Notes: generated from the letters alone by a model not told the origin. Counted from the first letter of the stretch, positions 14,990-25,299 are shown. The stretch is 64,000 bases of DNA from Paenibacillus marchantiophytorum (GCF_014640555.1 NZ_BMHE01000010.1:1-64000), one strand, 5' to 3'. Made by a program: numbers and translations.

Positions 14990-17138
14990 ACTCGTCCTTC
15001 TTCTGCTGCAAGGCAGCCATGAGTTTGTCCGCGAGCGAATTACCGAGCTGTGATTGATCGGAAAATTGCTCGATCAACTGGCGGTTGGCCTTGGCCGAGG
15101 CGCGCCGACCGCCGCCAGTGGACTCGCTGTCCACTTTCTCCACGAAATTGCAGGGACGGCATTGAAAGTATTTGCCGGCTTTCCCCGTGTGAATCTCCAT
15201 CTTTTTGTGACACTGCGGACAACGATGGTTCGTTAGCTGCCCGTCAGCTTCGCGCTTATAGGAGCACTCGCGACTGGAGCAGACGAAGTACTTGCCGCGC
15301 TTCCCTTTGACTTCTTGCAGGAACTCCCCGCAATCCGGGCATTTGCTGCCCGTCAAGTTATGCGGCTTGTAGGCGGCAGAGCTTTTCTTGACCTCTTCGA
15401 CCAACTCCACGGTTTTCTTGCGGATACCGCTAAGAAACTGCTCCATGCTGCCTTTGCCTTTGGAGATGCGTTCGAGTTCTGACTCCCAGCGTGCAGTCAA
15501 CTCCGGCGAACGCAGTTCCTCCGAGGCTAGCTCGATGAGCTGAGTGCCTTTTCCCGTAGGAACTAGGAGGGAACCTTGGCGCTCGATGGTGTCAGATGAC
15601 ACCAGCTTCTCAATGATGTCGGCACGAGTGGCCGGAGTGCCTAAGCCGTATTTCTCCATTTGCGAAAGCAGGGAGGCTTCGTTGTAGCGGGCAGGCGGCT
15701 TCGTCTGGCGGCTCAGTTGCCGCGCGTTTTTCACCGTGACGGCATCTCTCTCTTTGGCTTGCGGCAGCAATTGCGATGGATCTTCATCGGCATCCGCTGT
15801 TTCTTCCCGATCCGGATCGGTGAAATCAGTGGCTCCATACACATCTTTCCAACCTGCTTGCTTCACAACTTTACCGGAGGCATATAGTTTCTCGCCTGCT
15901 ACTTCAATGGTTAGTTTGGTCTCGTCGTATCGGCAAGGACCACTAAACAAGGCAAGGAATCGACGTAAGATCAAATCATAAAGCCGGCGCTCATCCGCGC
16001 TCAAGGTGGCTAGGGAAATAGCTTCGCCAGTCGGAATAATCGCATGGTGATCGCTGACTTTGCTATCATCCACGATACGCTTGGTGATAGTTAAAGGCTT
16101 GCGTATGAAAGGAGCTGCGAGCGCCGCGTAAGGGCCAATCGCTGCACCTTTGAGCCGACCGAGCAGGGTAGGCACCATGTCAGACGTCAAGTGGCGGGAA
16201 TCCGTACGCGGGTAAGTCACCAGCTTGTATTGCTCGTACAGACGCTGCAGCACATTGGAAGTCTGTTTGGCCGAAAAGCCGAACTTGCGGTTCGCATCAC
16301 GCTGCAGCTCGGTGAGATCATAAGCCAGCGGATGGGGGATTTGCTTCTCGGTTTGGCTAACTTGCAGGATCTTGCCGCTTTGGCCCTGCAGCTTGGCTTT
16401 CAGGGCATCGGCGCGCTCGCGATCGAAGATGCGCGTATCGCCGGTCTTGGGGTCCCGCCATATCGCGCGGAAGGCCCCGAGCTCTGCTTCGATCAACCAG
16501 TAGTCGACGGACCGGAAATCCCGGATTTCCGCCTCGCGGTTGATCATCATAGAAAGCGTAGGCGTCTGCACACGCCCAGCGGACAAGGACGCGCCGAATT
16601 TGCTCGTCAGCGCGCGCGTCACATTGAGGCCGATCAGCCAATCGGCCTCGGAACGACAGACGGCTGCTTGATACAGCCGGTTGTAGTCCGTGCCAGGCTT
16701 CAGCTGCGCGAAGCCTTCGCGAATGGCCTGATCCGTCTGCGACGAGATCCAAAGCCGTTTGAACGGCTTCTTCCAGCGGATCAGTTCCATAATCCAGCGC
16801 GCGACGAGTTCGCCTTCGCGCCCCGCGTCCGTGGCGATGATCAGCTCCGCCAGATCGCCGCGCTTGCTTAGGTGTTCAATCGCCCGATACTGCTGCGACG
16901 TTTCCTTCATTACTTTGAGCTTCATGCGCTCAGGCAGGATAGGGAGATCCTCGAGATTCCAAGTTTTGTACTTGGTATCGTAATCTTCCGGTTCAGCCAG
17001 TGTGACCAGATGGCCGAGTGCCCAAGTAACGACATACTTGGCCCCTTCGTAATGATGCTTTTGCTTCTGATTACAGCCAAGAACGCGGGCAATTTCTTTG
17101 GCCACGCTTGGTTTTTCAGTGAGTACGAGTATTTTCAT
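14988..17138 (-). CDS. topB: DNA topoisomerase III
   Basis: About 716 residues, a type IA topoisomerase that passes single strands to decatenate DNA. Toprim domain at the N-terminus (LTEKPSVAKEIA ... ATDAGREGE), QTPTLSMM, catalytic Tyr in VTYPRTDSR (about residue 309), and two C-terminal zinc ribbons (CPDCGEF...CSSREC and CPQCHKK...CRPC). ATG 17138 (MKILVLTEKPS) is the family start; a 10-codon upstream extension is unlikely. Its stop lies at the edge of a dispersed repeat. Confidence 0.95.
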   Translation of the reverse strand: MKILVLTEKPSVAKEIARVLGCNQKQKHHYEGAKYVVTWALGHLVTLAEPEDYDTKYKTWNLEDLPILPERMKLKVMKETSQQYRAIEHLSKRGDLAELIIATDAGREGELVARWIMELIRWKKPFKRLWISSQTDQAIREGFAQLKPGTDYNRLYQAAVCRSEADWLIGLNVTRALTSKFGASLSAGRVQTPTLSMMINREAEIRDFRSVDYWLIEAELGAFRAIWRDPKTGDTRIFDRERADALKAKLQGQSGKILQVSQTEKQIPHPLAYDLTELQRDANRKFGFSAKQTSNVLQRLYEQYKLVTYPRTDSRHLTSDMVPTLLGRLKGAAIGPYAALAAPFIRKPLTITKRIVDDSKVSDHHAIIPTGEAISLATLSADERRLYDLILRRFLALFSGPCRYDETKLTIEVAGEKLYASGKVVKQAGWKDVYGATDFTDPDREETADADEDPSQLLPQAKERDAVTVKNARQLSRQTKPPARYNEASLLSQMEKYGLGTPATRADIIEKLVSSDTIERQGSLLVPTGKGTQLIELASEELRSPELTARWESELERISKGKGSMEQFLSGIRKKTVELVEEVKKSSAAYKPHNLTGSKCPDCGEFLQEVKGKRGKYFVCSSRECSYKREADGQLTNHRCPQCHKKMEIHTGKAGKYFQCRPCNFVEKVDSESTGGGRRASAKANRQLIEQFSDQSQLGNSLADKLMAALQQKKDE

Positions 17139-17252
17139 TAGGATCACGACCTCATTTCTACCTACCAAGTAGCATAAAGGAAATAGGTCCTATTTTCAAA
17201 TATAAAACGTTATCATGAAGCAGCCCAGCAGTTGGTTTACAGCTCAATTGCG

Positions 17253-17281
17253 TTGACACCCAAGATAGCCAGTCGTATAAT
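17253..17281 (+). promoter_or_regulatory. Consensus sigma-A promoter of LacI-type gene
   Basis: TTGACA (17253-17258), 17-nt spacer, TATAAT (17276-17281): an exact consensus promoter, about 44 nt before the chosen TTG start. Confidence 0.85.
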
Positions 17282-17324
17282 TATCGCAGTTTAACGCGCG
17301 TTTATGAACGGGGGGCCGCCTGCA

Positions 17325-18377
17325 TTGAAGAAGATGGAGATCAGCAGTGAAGCTATTGCCAAATTGGCCGGTGTTTCAAGGAGCACAGTCAGTCGTGTAA
17401 TAAATAATTATACGAATGTGCCTGAGAAAACGCGGGAGAAAGTGATGAAAGTGATTCAGGATTACAACTACTATCCGAATTTGTCAGCGCAGGTGCTGGC
17501 AGGAAAGAAGACGCGGACGATCGGGCTGTTTTTTATCGATGCGGGTCATGTAGCGGGTGACAGTCTCAGCAATATGATGATTACAAGCATCATCGAGTAT
17601 GCTTCTTCATTCGGCTACTATGTGCTGACCAGTATCATTCGGAACCCGCAAGATCCCAAGCAAGAACTTAGCATGAAGGAGCCTTTCTATCAAAGACGAA
17701 TTGATGGCGGAATTTTCATCGGAGCGGCCAATCATGAACCTTTTATAGAAGAGTTAGTCGCGGAAGGCTATATGGTTGCTGTATTTGATCAAGTGTTGGA
17801 GGGTCATGAAGAACCTAACCGGATCATCGTTAATTTGGATTACGAATACAGTGTTAGCGCAGCCGTGAACTATTTAGTTGGTTTGCATCATCAGCGAATT
17901 GCCATGATCAACGGGGACATGAGCCGATATGCAGGCCCTGCCAGATATCAGGCTTTTGTGCATGCGATGGAGCATCACGGATTACGAGTTGAAGATAAGT
18001 GGGTTCTTAAAGGGGATTTTAACGAGGAAAGCGGTTATCAAGCAGGACTTAGACTTGCTGCTGACTTGGGTCCCTCCCAATCGGAGTGGCCGACAGCTAT
18101 TGTTGCAGCTAATGACAGTGTGGCGTTCGGAGCCATTCGCGCTCTGCAGGAGGCAGGCATCCAGGTTCCCGGCGATATCTCAGTCATCGGGTTCGATGAT
18201 CATATGTTCAGTGCCAGATTTCAACCCAGTTTGACCACGTTCAAAATGGATTTCGATGCGATGATGAGAAACTTGACGCAGCTCTTGATCACTCATATCG
18301 AAAACGGTTCCAAGGAATTTAGCAAAGTGCTGATTCAATCTGAATTAGTTGTCAGAGAGTCTTGTAAAAAACTCTGA
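17325..18377 (+). CDS. LacI/GalR family transcriptional regulator
   Basis: About 350 residues: N-terminal helix-turn-helix (SSEAIAKLAGVSRSTVSRVINNY), hinge NYYPNLSAQVLAGKKTRTIG, then a periplasmic-binding-like sensor with VPGDISVIGFDDH. It should bind a palindromic operator and a sugar or related ligand. TTG 17325 is chosen because GGGGGG precedes it by nine nt; ATG 17304 is only about 16 nt past the expected transcription start with no ribosome site, and ATG 17334 is possible. No sugar-utilisation genes adjoin it, so the target is unknown. Confidence 0.87.
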   Translation: MKKMEISSEAIAKLAGVSRSTVSRVINNYTNVPEKTREKVMKVIQDYNYYPNLSAQVLAGKKTRTIGLFFIDAGHVAGDSLSNMMITSIIEYASSFGYYVLTSIIRNPQDPKQELSMKEPFYQRRIDGGIFIGAANHEPFIEELVAEGYMVAVFDQVLEGHEEPNRIIVNLDYEYSVSAAVNYLVGLHHQRIAMINGDMSRYAGPARYQAFVHAMEHHGLRVEDKWVLKGDFNEESGYQAGLRLAADLGPSQSEWPTAIVAANDSVAFGAIRALQEAGIQVPGDISVIGFDDHMFSARFQPSLTTFKMDFDAMMRNLTQLLITHIENGSKEFSKVLIQSELVVRESCKKL

Positions 18378-18497
18378 TTTGTCACTTTTTATCAAATTAT
18401 TTGTGTGATTTGTCAAAAAAGTATGAATTTTGTCTGTTTTTGTTCCCATATAAAGGTATAATATCGATATATAGGACAAGAGGGAGTCAAATTCTTA

Positions 18498-20105
18498 ATG
18501 GGACAAAGGAATGCCTTTTTTGCAAATCAAACGCTTAAAATGAGGTTTCAATTATGGTTCGGCATTGTGATTATTGCCTTTGCCTTTTCGATTATTGTCC
18601 CCTATTACTTTATAGAGAAAAAAGACCGGATTGATGAAGCGGAGAACCAATTAAAGCAAGTCATTTCGCTGCAAAGCTTATATATCGAACGGTGGAATCA
18701 GGAAAAAATAGATGTGATCAAACGGTTCGCGCTCTCGGATAATGCCAAGTTTCATCGGATAGGCGATTTGAAGCGGGAAATTCAAAATTATGAACGCGTT
18801 AATTCGGAATTTGCCATGATTAGTTATGTAGAGAAAGATGGCTATATACGCTCCGATACGAATCCGACAAACCAGATGTATGTGGGGGATCGGGATTATT
18901 TTAAATATGCGGAAGCCAAAAAGAACTTTATCTCCGGCATTATCTTCTCCAAAGAGTCCGGTAAGCCAATCATCACGTTCTCTGTTCCCGTTCTAGGGGA
19001 CCAAAACGAGTTCCGAGGAGCTGTTGTCGGCATTATCCGATTGGAGATGCTGAATTCTTTGATGAAACAGCTCAGCTTCGGTGAAACCGGAGAAGTGTTT
19101 GTATTGGACTCGGACGGGCATGTGGTGACAGCCTCAACAGATTCCAGCAAATCCGCCAACAATGTGCAAAGCCAGATGACTTCTGAAATTATCCAGCGAG
19201 CGAAGGCCGGAAGTACGGCAAATTATGCGTATACCGGATTTCATGGCGACCGCGTCTATGGTCAGTACAAGTGGTCGGCAGACAAAACTTGGATTGTTGT
19301 TGGCGAAGTTTCGCAAAAAGAAGTGTTTCAACGGCTGAATCAATTAAGTATAACGATTATTATCATTTCTCTGGTTGCGCTTATTCTAAGTGTGCTGGCC
19401 GCTATTACCATCGCATCGCGGATTGAAAAGCCGATTCGTTATTTGCTCCGGGCAACCAAAATTATTCAGAATGGCAACTACGACTATCAGATTAATCCGG
19501 ATAAAATTAAAACGGCACCGATCGAATTGCGGGAGCTGTGCAGCACGTTTAACCTGATGTCAGAGAGACTCAAGACGAATATTACGCTTCTTGAACACTC
19601 TGCTCTGGTGGACCAACTGACGGAGATTCATAATCGCAGATATATGATGCTGGAAGGCAATGATCAATTGCTTGCGCATATTGCAGCGGGCCATACCTGT
19701 TCCACCATGATGCTCGATATCGACCATTTCAAGAAAATTAATGATACCTATGGCCATTTGATCGGTGATCGCGTCCTGCATCATGTGGCTGCGCTGCTCA
19801 AGAAATACGCTCGCGGAGATACGCTGGTTGCTCGTTATGGAGGGGAGGAGTTCATTCTGTTGGCACTTCGCAGAAATGCCCAGGACAGTGTGGCCTTGGC
19901 TGAGGATATCAGGGAGTGCCTGCAGAATGAGCCTTATGTCAGCGGGCAGTTGACGGTGCAGCTCACAGCAAGCATCGGGGTAGCCGAATATTCGCCAACG
20001 TTGGAATACGGAACTATGATTCTGGAGGATATGGTTTCAAGAGCAGATCATGCGCTGTACCGCGCCAAGTCCGGAGGCCGAAATCGCGTGGAACTAGATC
20101 GCTGA
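18498..20105 (+). CDS. Diguanylate cyclase with Cache sensor and HAMP
   Basis: 535 residues: membrane helix (about 20-40), extracellular dCache-type region (ERWNQEKIDVIKRFA ... VGDRDYFKYAE ... GVVGIIRLEML), second helix near 285-305, HAMP, and a GGDEF domain with YGGEEF at about 447-451. The GGEEF active site is intact, so it should make c-di-GMP in response to an external ligand. A TATAAT is at 18457. A terminator hairpin overlaps the final codons. Confidence 0.93.
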   Translation: MGQRNAFFANQTLKMRFQLWFGIVIIAFAFSIIVPYYFIEKKDRIDEAENQLKQVISLQSLYIERWNQEKIDVIKRFALSDNAKFHRIGDLKREIQNYERVNSEFAMISYVEKDGYIRSDTNPTNQMYVGDRDYFKYAEAKKNFISGIIFSKESGKPIITFSVPVLGDQNEFRGAVVGIIRLEMLNSLMKQLSFGETGEVFVLDSDGHVVTASTDSSKSANNVQSQMTSEIIQRAKAGSTANYAYTGFHGDRVYGQYKWSADKTWIVVGEVSQKEVFQRLNQLSITIIIISLVALILSVLAAITIASRIEKPIRYLLRATKIIQNGNYDYQINPDKIKTAPIELRELCSTFNLMSERLKTNITLLEHSALVDQLTEIHNRRYMMLEGNDQLLAHIAAGHTCSTMMLDIDHFKKINDTYGHLIGDRVLHHVAALLKKYARGDTLVARYGGEEFILLALRRNAQDSVALAEDIRECLQNEPYVSGQLTVQLTASIGVAEYSPTLEYGTMILEDMVSRADHALYRAKSGGRNRVELDR

Positions 20106-20126
20106 GTACAGGGGTCTAGTTTTTTG
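20092..20126 (+). terminator. Terminator overlapping the GGDEF stop codon
   Basis: AACTAGATC (last codons of the gene) pairs with GGTCTAGTT, followed by six T. Confidence 0.75.
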
Positions 20127-20212
20127 GCAACCAATTTGCTGGTCAGAAATTCGGATGTTTAGTGTATAATAGTCAAAGAGTCATTGATTTACCAACATTT
20201 GGGGGGTTATTC

Positions 20213-21277
20213 ATGCAAAACACGTCATTAAGACCAATGGGAATTGGTCGGATTCTAGATCGCAGTTTCCAATTGTACCGTAAGCATTTCGTCACATTAA
20301 CACTCATCATGCTGATCTTATACGGGCCTTTTTATCTCTTGGAGCAATTACTTACGTATCAAGAAACAGCAATTACGTCAACTTCTATTCTGGATCAAAT
20401 TCGCAGTGGGAAATCCCTGCAGGACATGTTTGAGACAGGCAGCTATTTTCAAAATAATCCATCTGTGCAAGATGAGAATTACATAGGGAGAATGCTGCTT
20501 CTGGTGCTGGTTTTATTGCCTATTATGCTGCTTGGTCTTTTTCCAACTTCTGTTGCATCGGTCGTACATCTGGTCAAAGCAAGCCTTTTCGGTGAAGAGA
20601 TACCTTCCGTGGGCCAGCTTTTGCGTAAGTCGTTCCGTCGTTTCTGGCCGTTAGCCGGCAGTACGTTTCTTGATGGGCTCATCATGGTTGGTTTATACAT
20701 AGGTCTCGCTATTATTATTGTTATTTTCGCGCTCATATTCGTTGTAGGTGGAAAGTTCTCAAACGCATTTGGTAATTTTGGAGGCGGGGCGGTCGCTTTG
20801 ACCGTAGTCTTCTTCATTTTGCTCACGCTTGGCGTCCTGTTTGGATTCTGTTATTTTTTCCTCCGTTGGTCTTATTACCTCCCTTTCGTTGCACTCGGTG
20901 AAGAGTCGATCGGCATAGGCCGCAGCTGGAAATTGACGAGAAAGAGCTTCTGGCGCTTGTTCGGCATGTACCTGGTTCTTTCACTCATCTTGTATCTGTT
21001 TCTGGCCGTTATTCAGCTTATTATTGCGGCTGTCTTCGGGATGGGATTATGGTCGCAGCTCTTGCAGAGCTTAGTGTCAATCGTGGTCATGTCATTATGG
21101 TATTTGCCTTATGCCGTAAGTTTCTTTGATCTAAAAGTACGGAATGAAGGATTGGGACTTGAAGGTTTAATGGAACAAACCATGGCCAATCCAGCCTTGG
21201 ATAATTCGGAGGAATTGGAGCCGTTTGACCCTTTTGACGATCCAAAACCGATTGATTTGGATAAAAAGAATGAGTAA
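20213..21277 (+). CDS. Multi-pass membrane protein, first gene of the MoxR/DUF58 operon
   Basis: About 354 residues with roughly six membrane helices and a short acidic cytosolic tail (EELEPFDPFDDPKPIDLDKKNE). N-terminal LRPMGIGRILDRSFQLYRKHF resembles glycerophosphoryl-diester-phosphodiesterase membrane-domain proteins; the function is unknown. ATG 20213 follows GGGGGG; TATAAT at 20165-20170 is the likely -10. The next gene starts inside its last codons (8-nt overlap). Confidence 0.8.
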   Translation: MQNTSLRPMGIGRILDRSFQLYRKHFVTLTLIMLILYGPFYLLEQLLTYQETAITSTSILDQIRSGKSLQDMFETGSYFQNNPSVQDENYIGRMLLLVLVLLPIMLLGLFPTSVASVVHLVKASLFGEEIPSVGQLLRKSFRRFWPLAGSTFLDGLIMVGLYIGLAIIIVIFALIFVVGGKFSNAFGNFGGGAVALTVVFFILLTLGVLFGFCYFFLRWSYYLPFVALGEESIGIGRSWKLTRKSFWRLFGMYLVLSLILYLFLAVIQLIIAAVFGMGLWSQLLQSLVSIVVMSLWYLPYAVSFFDLKVRNEGLGLEGLMEQTMANPALDNSEELEPFDPFDDPKPIDLDKKNE

Positions 21278-21923
21278 TTCATCTTTAGCGGCATCGCTGC
21301 AAGAGGACAAAGAACAATTAAAACAAATTTTGGAGCAGAAGGAATACACCGCATATGAAATCAAGGAACATGCTTCGTTCTGGTCCTGGCTGAAGCCGCT
21401 ATTTCGGAAATTACGAAGTCTGTTGCCTGATTTTAAGGTGTCCGATTCGGTTACGAATGGGTTGACCATCGCTGTTATGATTGTGCTGCTGGGTATTGCA
21501 GCCTTTGCTATTTATTGGTTCCTGAAGCAGTTGATCTGGCAAAAACGGGTCAAATCCGTAACTTATTTGCCAGAGGGAGAAATAAGCCGATCCTACTCGT
21601 ATTATTGGAAGCAAGCTGAGGAACTGCGAGGGAGCGGCCATTGGCGTGAGGGCGTCCGATCAGTTTTTCTGACTTTGTTGTTTTTCATGGAAACGGAACA
21701 CATGATTCGTGTGGAGAAATGGAAGACCAACTGGGAATATGCGGAAGAGTTGAAGGCGTCCCAATCCTTGCTGATCCCTTTATTCGAGGATAGTTCTCTG
21801 CTTTTTGATCGGATATGGTACGGACAGGAAGCCGTTACAGAAGAGCAGTTCAATGGCATCTACGAGCAAGTAGCAAGAGCGATTGGCAGGAAGGAGGGCT
21901 TGCTCCATGAAAGGGCTGAATAA
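21270..21923 (+). CDS. DUF4129 domain protein
   Basis: About 217 residues: soluble N-terminus, one membrane helix (GLTIAVMIVLLGIAAFAIYWFL), then a cytosolic DUF4129 region with YYWKQAEELRGSGHWREGVR and a C-terminal YGQEAVTEEQFNGIY. This domain usually accompanies transglutaminase-like or DUF58/MoxR systems. Translation starts within the previous gene and ends inside the next, so the products are probably made together. Confidence 0.82.
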   Translation: MSNSSLAASLQEDKEQLKQILEQKEYTAYEIKEHASFWSWLKPLFRKLRSLLPDFKVSDSVTNGLTIAVMIVLLGIAAFAIYWFLKQLIWQKRVKSVTYLPEGEISRSYSYYWKQAEELRGSGHWREGVRSVFLTLLFFMETEHMIRVEKWKTNWEYAEELKASQSLLIPLFEDSSLLFDRIWYGQEAVTEEQFNGIYEQVARAIGRKEGLLHERAE

Positions 21924-23043
21924 GCTGCATGTGGGACTGGCGCTCAGTATCCTGGCTTTCCTCGCGCTGGGTTATTGGTTGGTGAAGCCTAAGCTTCCGG
22001 ATCAACCTCCTAATCTTTCATTTTCAGCAGATCTAGACGGAACCAAAGCTTGGAAAGAGCTGCTGACGACCAAGCAAGCGGCTGTAAAGGAATGGCGATT
22101 GGACTGGAAGCATCTCCCTCAAGCGCAAGCGATGCTGCTAGTTGCGGTGCAGCCGCTGAATGTATCGAAGGCGGATCGCGAGCAGCTGCTGAGATGGGTT
22201 CGACAAGGGAATGATGCTGTCCTGTTTGACCAGAACCCGGAAGCTTGGGATCTTGTGGATATCCAGCAGGTAGAGGGAGCGGTTGGCACGGGTCAACTGA
22301 CAGCGATCAAGGCTTCGCCCGATTACCTGCAAGCTGAGGGCGAATGGCAAGGTTCGGTGGCGACAAAGTACCGGATTCTGCCTAGCTCGGATAGCCGCAC
22401 GTTGTTCGAGGATGAGCGCGGCGTGCTCGCCAGCCGCGTAGAGGAAGGGGCGGGCAGCATCACGATGGTGCTGACCCCGGAATGGATGCAGAATGGGAAG
22501 ATTGATGAAGCGTCCCATTTCGAATTAATCTGGCCGCTGTTCGCGAAGTCTTGGCAAGCTGTGTGGGTCGATGAGACCCATCACGGCTTAGGGACGAAGC
22601 CCGGACTGCTGGCCGTCTATCCCGCGTGGCTGGTGCTCGCAAGCGTACAGCTTGGCCTCGCGCTGCTGCTGTGGCTCTGGCTGCGCGGCAAGCGCTTTGG
22701 GCCTGTCCATATGCCGCGGGCATGGACGGTTCGCCGCGGCGACGAAGGCATTCACGCCGTCGCCGCTTGGTACGAGCGCCTCGGCTACCAGCACGAGGCG
22801 CTGGCGCACCAGCAGCTGCACCTGCGGCAGCTGCTGCATCGACGCTGGGGGCTCAGCCCCAGCGCAAGTGTTTCGCAGGCCGCGGAAGCTGCGCGCGGCC
22901 GGATGCCTGAGGCGCAGGCGGCGCAGCTCGCGCGCCTGCTGGAGGAGCCCGCCGCTGCGCAGCAGCGGGGCGTAAGCACCAAAGCGTTCGTGCAGCGAAC
23001 GCGAGAGATGGGCGAGATCATCGCCTACTTGGAGAAGGAGTGA
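21907..23043 (+). CDS. DUF4350 domain membrane protein
   Basis: About 378 residues: N-terminal membrane helix (LHVGLALSILAFLALGYWLV), an extracytoplasmic DUF4350-like region (about 35-230), a second helix (LAVYPAWLVLASVQLGLALLLWLWL) and a cytosolic Ala/Gln-rich helical C-terminus. ATG 21907 is seven nt after AAGGAGGG. The last 350 bp are strikingly GC-rich compared with the start of the gene. Confidence 0.82.
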   Translation: MKGLNKLHVGLALSILAFLALGYWLVKPKLPDQPPNLSFSADLDGTKAWKELLTTKQAAVKEWRLDWKHLPQAQAMLLVAVQPLNVSKADREQLLRWVRQGNDAVLFDQNPEAWDLVDIQQVEGAVGTGQLTAIKASPDYLQAEGEWQGSVATKYRILPSSDSRTLFEDERGVLASRVEEGAGSITMVLTPEWMQNGKIDEASHFELIWPLFAKSWQAVWVDETHHGLGTKPGLLAVYPAWLVLASVQLGLALLLWLWLRGKRFGPVHMPRAWTVRRGDEGIHAVAAWYERLGYQHEALAHQQLHLRQLLHRRWGLSPSASVSQAAEAARGRMPEAQAAQLARLLEEPAAAQQRGVSTKAFVQRTREMGEIIAYLEKE

Positions 23044-23048
23044 GCGGA

Positions 23049-23969
23049 ATGAACGAAATCATACAAGCGATGGAACAGCGCTTATTCGGCCAGAAGCTGA
23101 ATATTCGGCTGCTGGTTACAGCACTATTAGCCGGAGGGCACGTGCTGCTGGAAGGTGTCCCAGGCCTTGGCAAAACCAAGATGGCGCGCACGCTGGCGGG
23201 GCTGGTTGGAGGCGATTACCGCCGCATTCAATTCACGCCTGATTTAATGCCCAGTGATATAACGGGCAGTGTTATTTATCAAATGCAGGATCAATCGTTT
23301 ACGACGATTCAAGGTCCTATTTTCACTAATGTACTGCTGGCAGATGAAATTAATCGCTCTGGGCCCAAAACACAAGCCGCGCTGCTGGAAGCTATGGAAG
23401 AGCGGCAGGTAACGATTCAAGGCAATACCTATCCCCTTGCAAGTCCGTTCTTTGTCGTAGCGACCCAAAATCCAGTTGAATATGAGGGCACTTATCCCCT
23501 GCCGGAAGCGCAGCTTGACCGCTTCTTGTTCAAGCTGGTGCTCGACTATCCAGGGGAAGAAGCCGAAATCGCCATTCTGCGTGGACACGTCCCGTTTCAT
23601 CAGGAGCAAGCGGAGCCGCTGACTGCCCTATTGACGCCGGAGAAAATAACGGAATGGCAGCGGAAGCTGGCGGATGTCGTTGTGGAAGATTCTTTGTATG
23701 CTTACATCGCAACCATCATTCGCCAAACCCGTGAATCCAAGCGCGTGCAGTTGGGAGCCAGCCCGCGGGCCGGCGTCGCCGTATTGATGGCGAGCAAGGC
23801 ATGGGCGCTGCTGGACGGCAGAACCTATGTCACACCTGACGATATTAAGCTTGTAGCGCGTCCTGCGCTGCGGCATCGGCTGCTGCTAACACCGCAAGCG
23901 GAATTGGAGGGCGGAACCAGTGACCACATCATCCAAGAAACGCTCGGCGCTATTCCGGTTCCTAGATAA
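23049..23969 (+). CDS. MoxR family AAA ATPase
   Basis: About 306 residues. AAA+ core with Walker A GVPGLGKTK, Walker B LLADEINRS, sensor 1 VVATQNP and the MoxR motif YPLPEAQLDRF. MoxR proteins act as chaperones that mature or activate partners, typically with a DUF58/VWA protein, which is the next gene. AAGGAG nine nt before ATG 23049 favours it over GTG 23040. It overlaps the DUF58 gene by 50 nt. Confidence 0.93.
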   Translation: MNEIIQAMEQRLFGQKLNIRLLVTALLAGGHVLLEGVPGLGKTKMARTLAGLVGGDYRRIQFTPDLMPSDITGSVIYQMQDQSFTTIQGPIFTNVLLADEINRSGPKTQAALLEAMEERQVTIQGNTYPLASPFFVVATQNPVEYEGTYPLPEAQLDRFLFKLVLDYPGEEAEIAILRGHVPFHQEQAEPLTALLTPEKITEWQRKLADVVVEDSLYAYIATIIRQTRESKRVQLGASPRAGVAVLMASKAWALLDGRTYVTPDDIKLVARPALRHRLLLTPQAELEGGTSDHIIQETLGAIPVPR

Positions 23970-25299
23970 GCTATTATTCCAAGATTTTGTACTTCCTACC
24001 TATCGATTCATCGGACTTGCAGCTGTTGGTGCTATTATTCCTATCCTATTAATGGGGATCAATAAGGAGGCCGTCCAACCTTTGTTCTGGAGCTTCAATG
24101 CTCTGCTTCTTGTGTTAAGCTTGGTAGATCTGTACCTGCTGCCCAAACGCAGCAGTTGGGTTGTTCTTCGCAAGCTGCCGGAGCAAATGGATGTCCGAAG
24201 CAGCGCGAGGGTGACCATAGCGCTTGCCTCGAAGGATCGTCCGTTGGTTCAGGTGGAAATAGCGGACCATGTGCCGCAGACTTTTGCCCTGGAAAGCAGT
24301 CAACTAAGCGGGGCATTCCACGGTAATGCAGCTTCTTTCTCCTATACATTGAAAGCGCTGGAAAGAGGCAGGTATGTGTTTGACTATGTGTATCTGCGCT
24401 ACTGGGGCGGCTTAGGACTGTGGAAGAAGCAGGTGCGCATTGCGCATGAGGCTGTTGTGGAGGTTTATCCTGATTTATCGCAAGTGCGCGGTGTGCTTGG
24501 CGCTGTTCAGGATGCTTTGATTCTGGAAGGCCACCGATTGTTCAAAAAACAGCGCAGCGGCTCGGAATTTCATTATATCCGCGACTATGTGCAGGGCGAC
24601 GATATCCGGCATATCAACTGGAAATCCTCGGCCCGGGCAACGAAGCTGATGACGAACCTGTATCAGCCGGAGAAAGGTAAGATCGTCACGTTGGTGCTTG
24701 ATTGCGGCCGACAAATGGCGATAGAACTTGACGGTCAAGTGAAGCTGGACCGCACGCTGGAAGCGGCGCTAACATTGGCAGCTGTTGCGCTTAAGCAGGG
24801 GGATCAAGTGGCGCTCATCGCCTACTCGAATCAAATCAAGGTATTTGTGCCGCCAGGCCGAGGACTCCCTCACCTCCACGCCTTAACGCAGGCTGTGTAT
24901 GATTTGCGGACCGACTTTGTTGAATCCAGCACCCAGGTTGCTTTTGCGCACGTCCTGCGATTGTTAAAGAAACGCTCGCTGATTGTCCTGTTCTCCGATA
25001 TGGAGAGCTACTTATATGACCAAGACATGCTGCCTTATATGCAGCGTTTGCGCAGAAATCACCATGTCCTGCTGTTGTCGCTGCAAGATCCACTCCTTCA
25101 TGGATGGGTGCGCATTCGCGCCGAGAACAGCCAGGAGGCCTACCGGCAAAGTATTGCTCATAAATTTTGGTCAGATCGGTATGCCTATGTAACCAAAATG
25201 GCCAGCAGAGGCATCCCGGTTATGGATGTTCCTGCCGACCAATTGACGCTTAGCGTCGTTAATGCTTATCTGGATTTGAAATCACGAGATCGTTTATAG
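23920..25299 (+). CDS. DUF58 domain protein
   Basis: 459 residues: two N-terminal membrane helices, a beta-rich region, and the DUF58 motif (EFHYIRDYVQGDDIRHINWK) followed by a VWA-like domain (LVLDCGRQM, LIVLFSDMES). It is the expected partner of the MoxR ATPase. GTG 23920 is preceded by GGAGGG. Its stop overlaps the stop of the convergent SpoIIM-like gene by six bases, so neither transcript can end before entering the other. Confidence 0.9.
   Translation: MTTSSKKRSALFRFLDKLLFQDFVLPTYRFIGLAAVGAIIPILLMGINKEAVQPLFWSFNALLLVLSLVDLYLLPKRSSWVVLRKLPEQMDVRSSARVTIALASKDRPLVQVEIADHVPQTFALESSQLSGAFHGNAASFSYTLKALERGRYVFDYVYLRYWGGLGLWKKQVRIAHEAVVEVYPDLSQVRGVLGAVQDALILEGHRLFKKQRSGSEFHYIRDYVQGDDIRHINWKSSARATKLMTNLYQPEKGKIVTLVLDCGRQMAIELDGQVKLDRTLEAALTLAAVALKQGDQVALIAYSNQIKVFVPPGRGLPHLHALTQAVYDLRTDFVESSTQVAFAHVLRLLKKRSLIVLFSDMESYLYDQDMLPYMQRLRRNHHVLLLSLQDPLLHGWVRIRAENSQEAYRQSIAHKFWSDRYAYVTKMASRGIPVMDVPADQLTLSVVNAYLDLKSRDRL

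Noticed and set aside
16191..16871. 226-codon frame opposite topB
   Set aside because: Shadow of topB; no family match or start signal.
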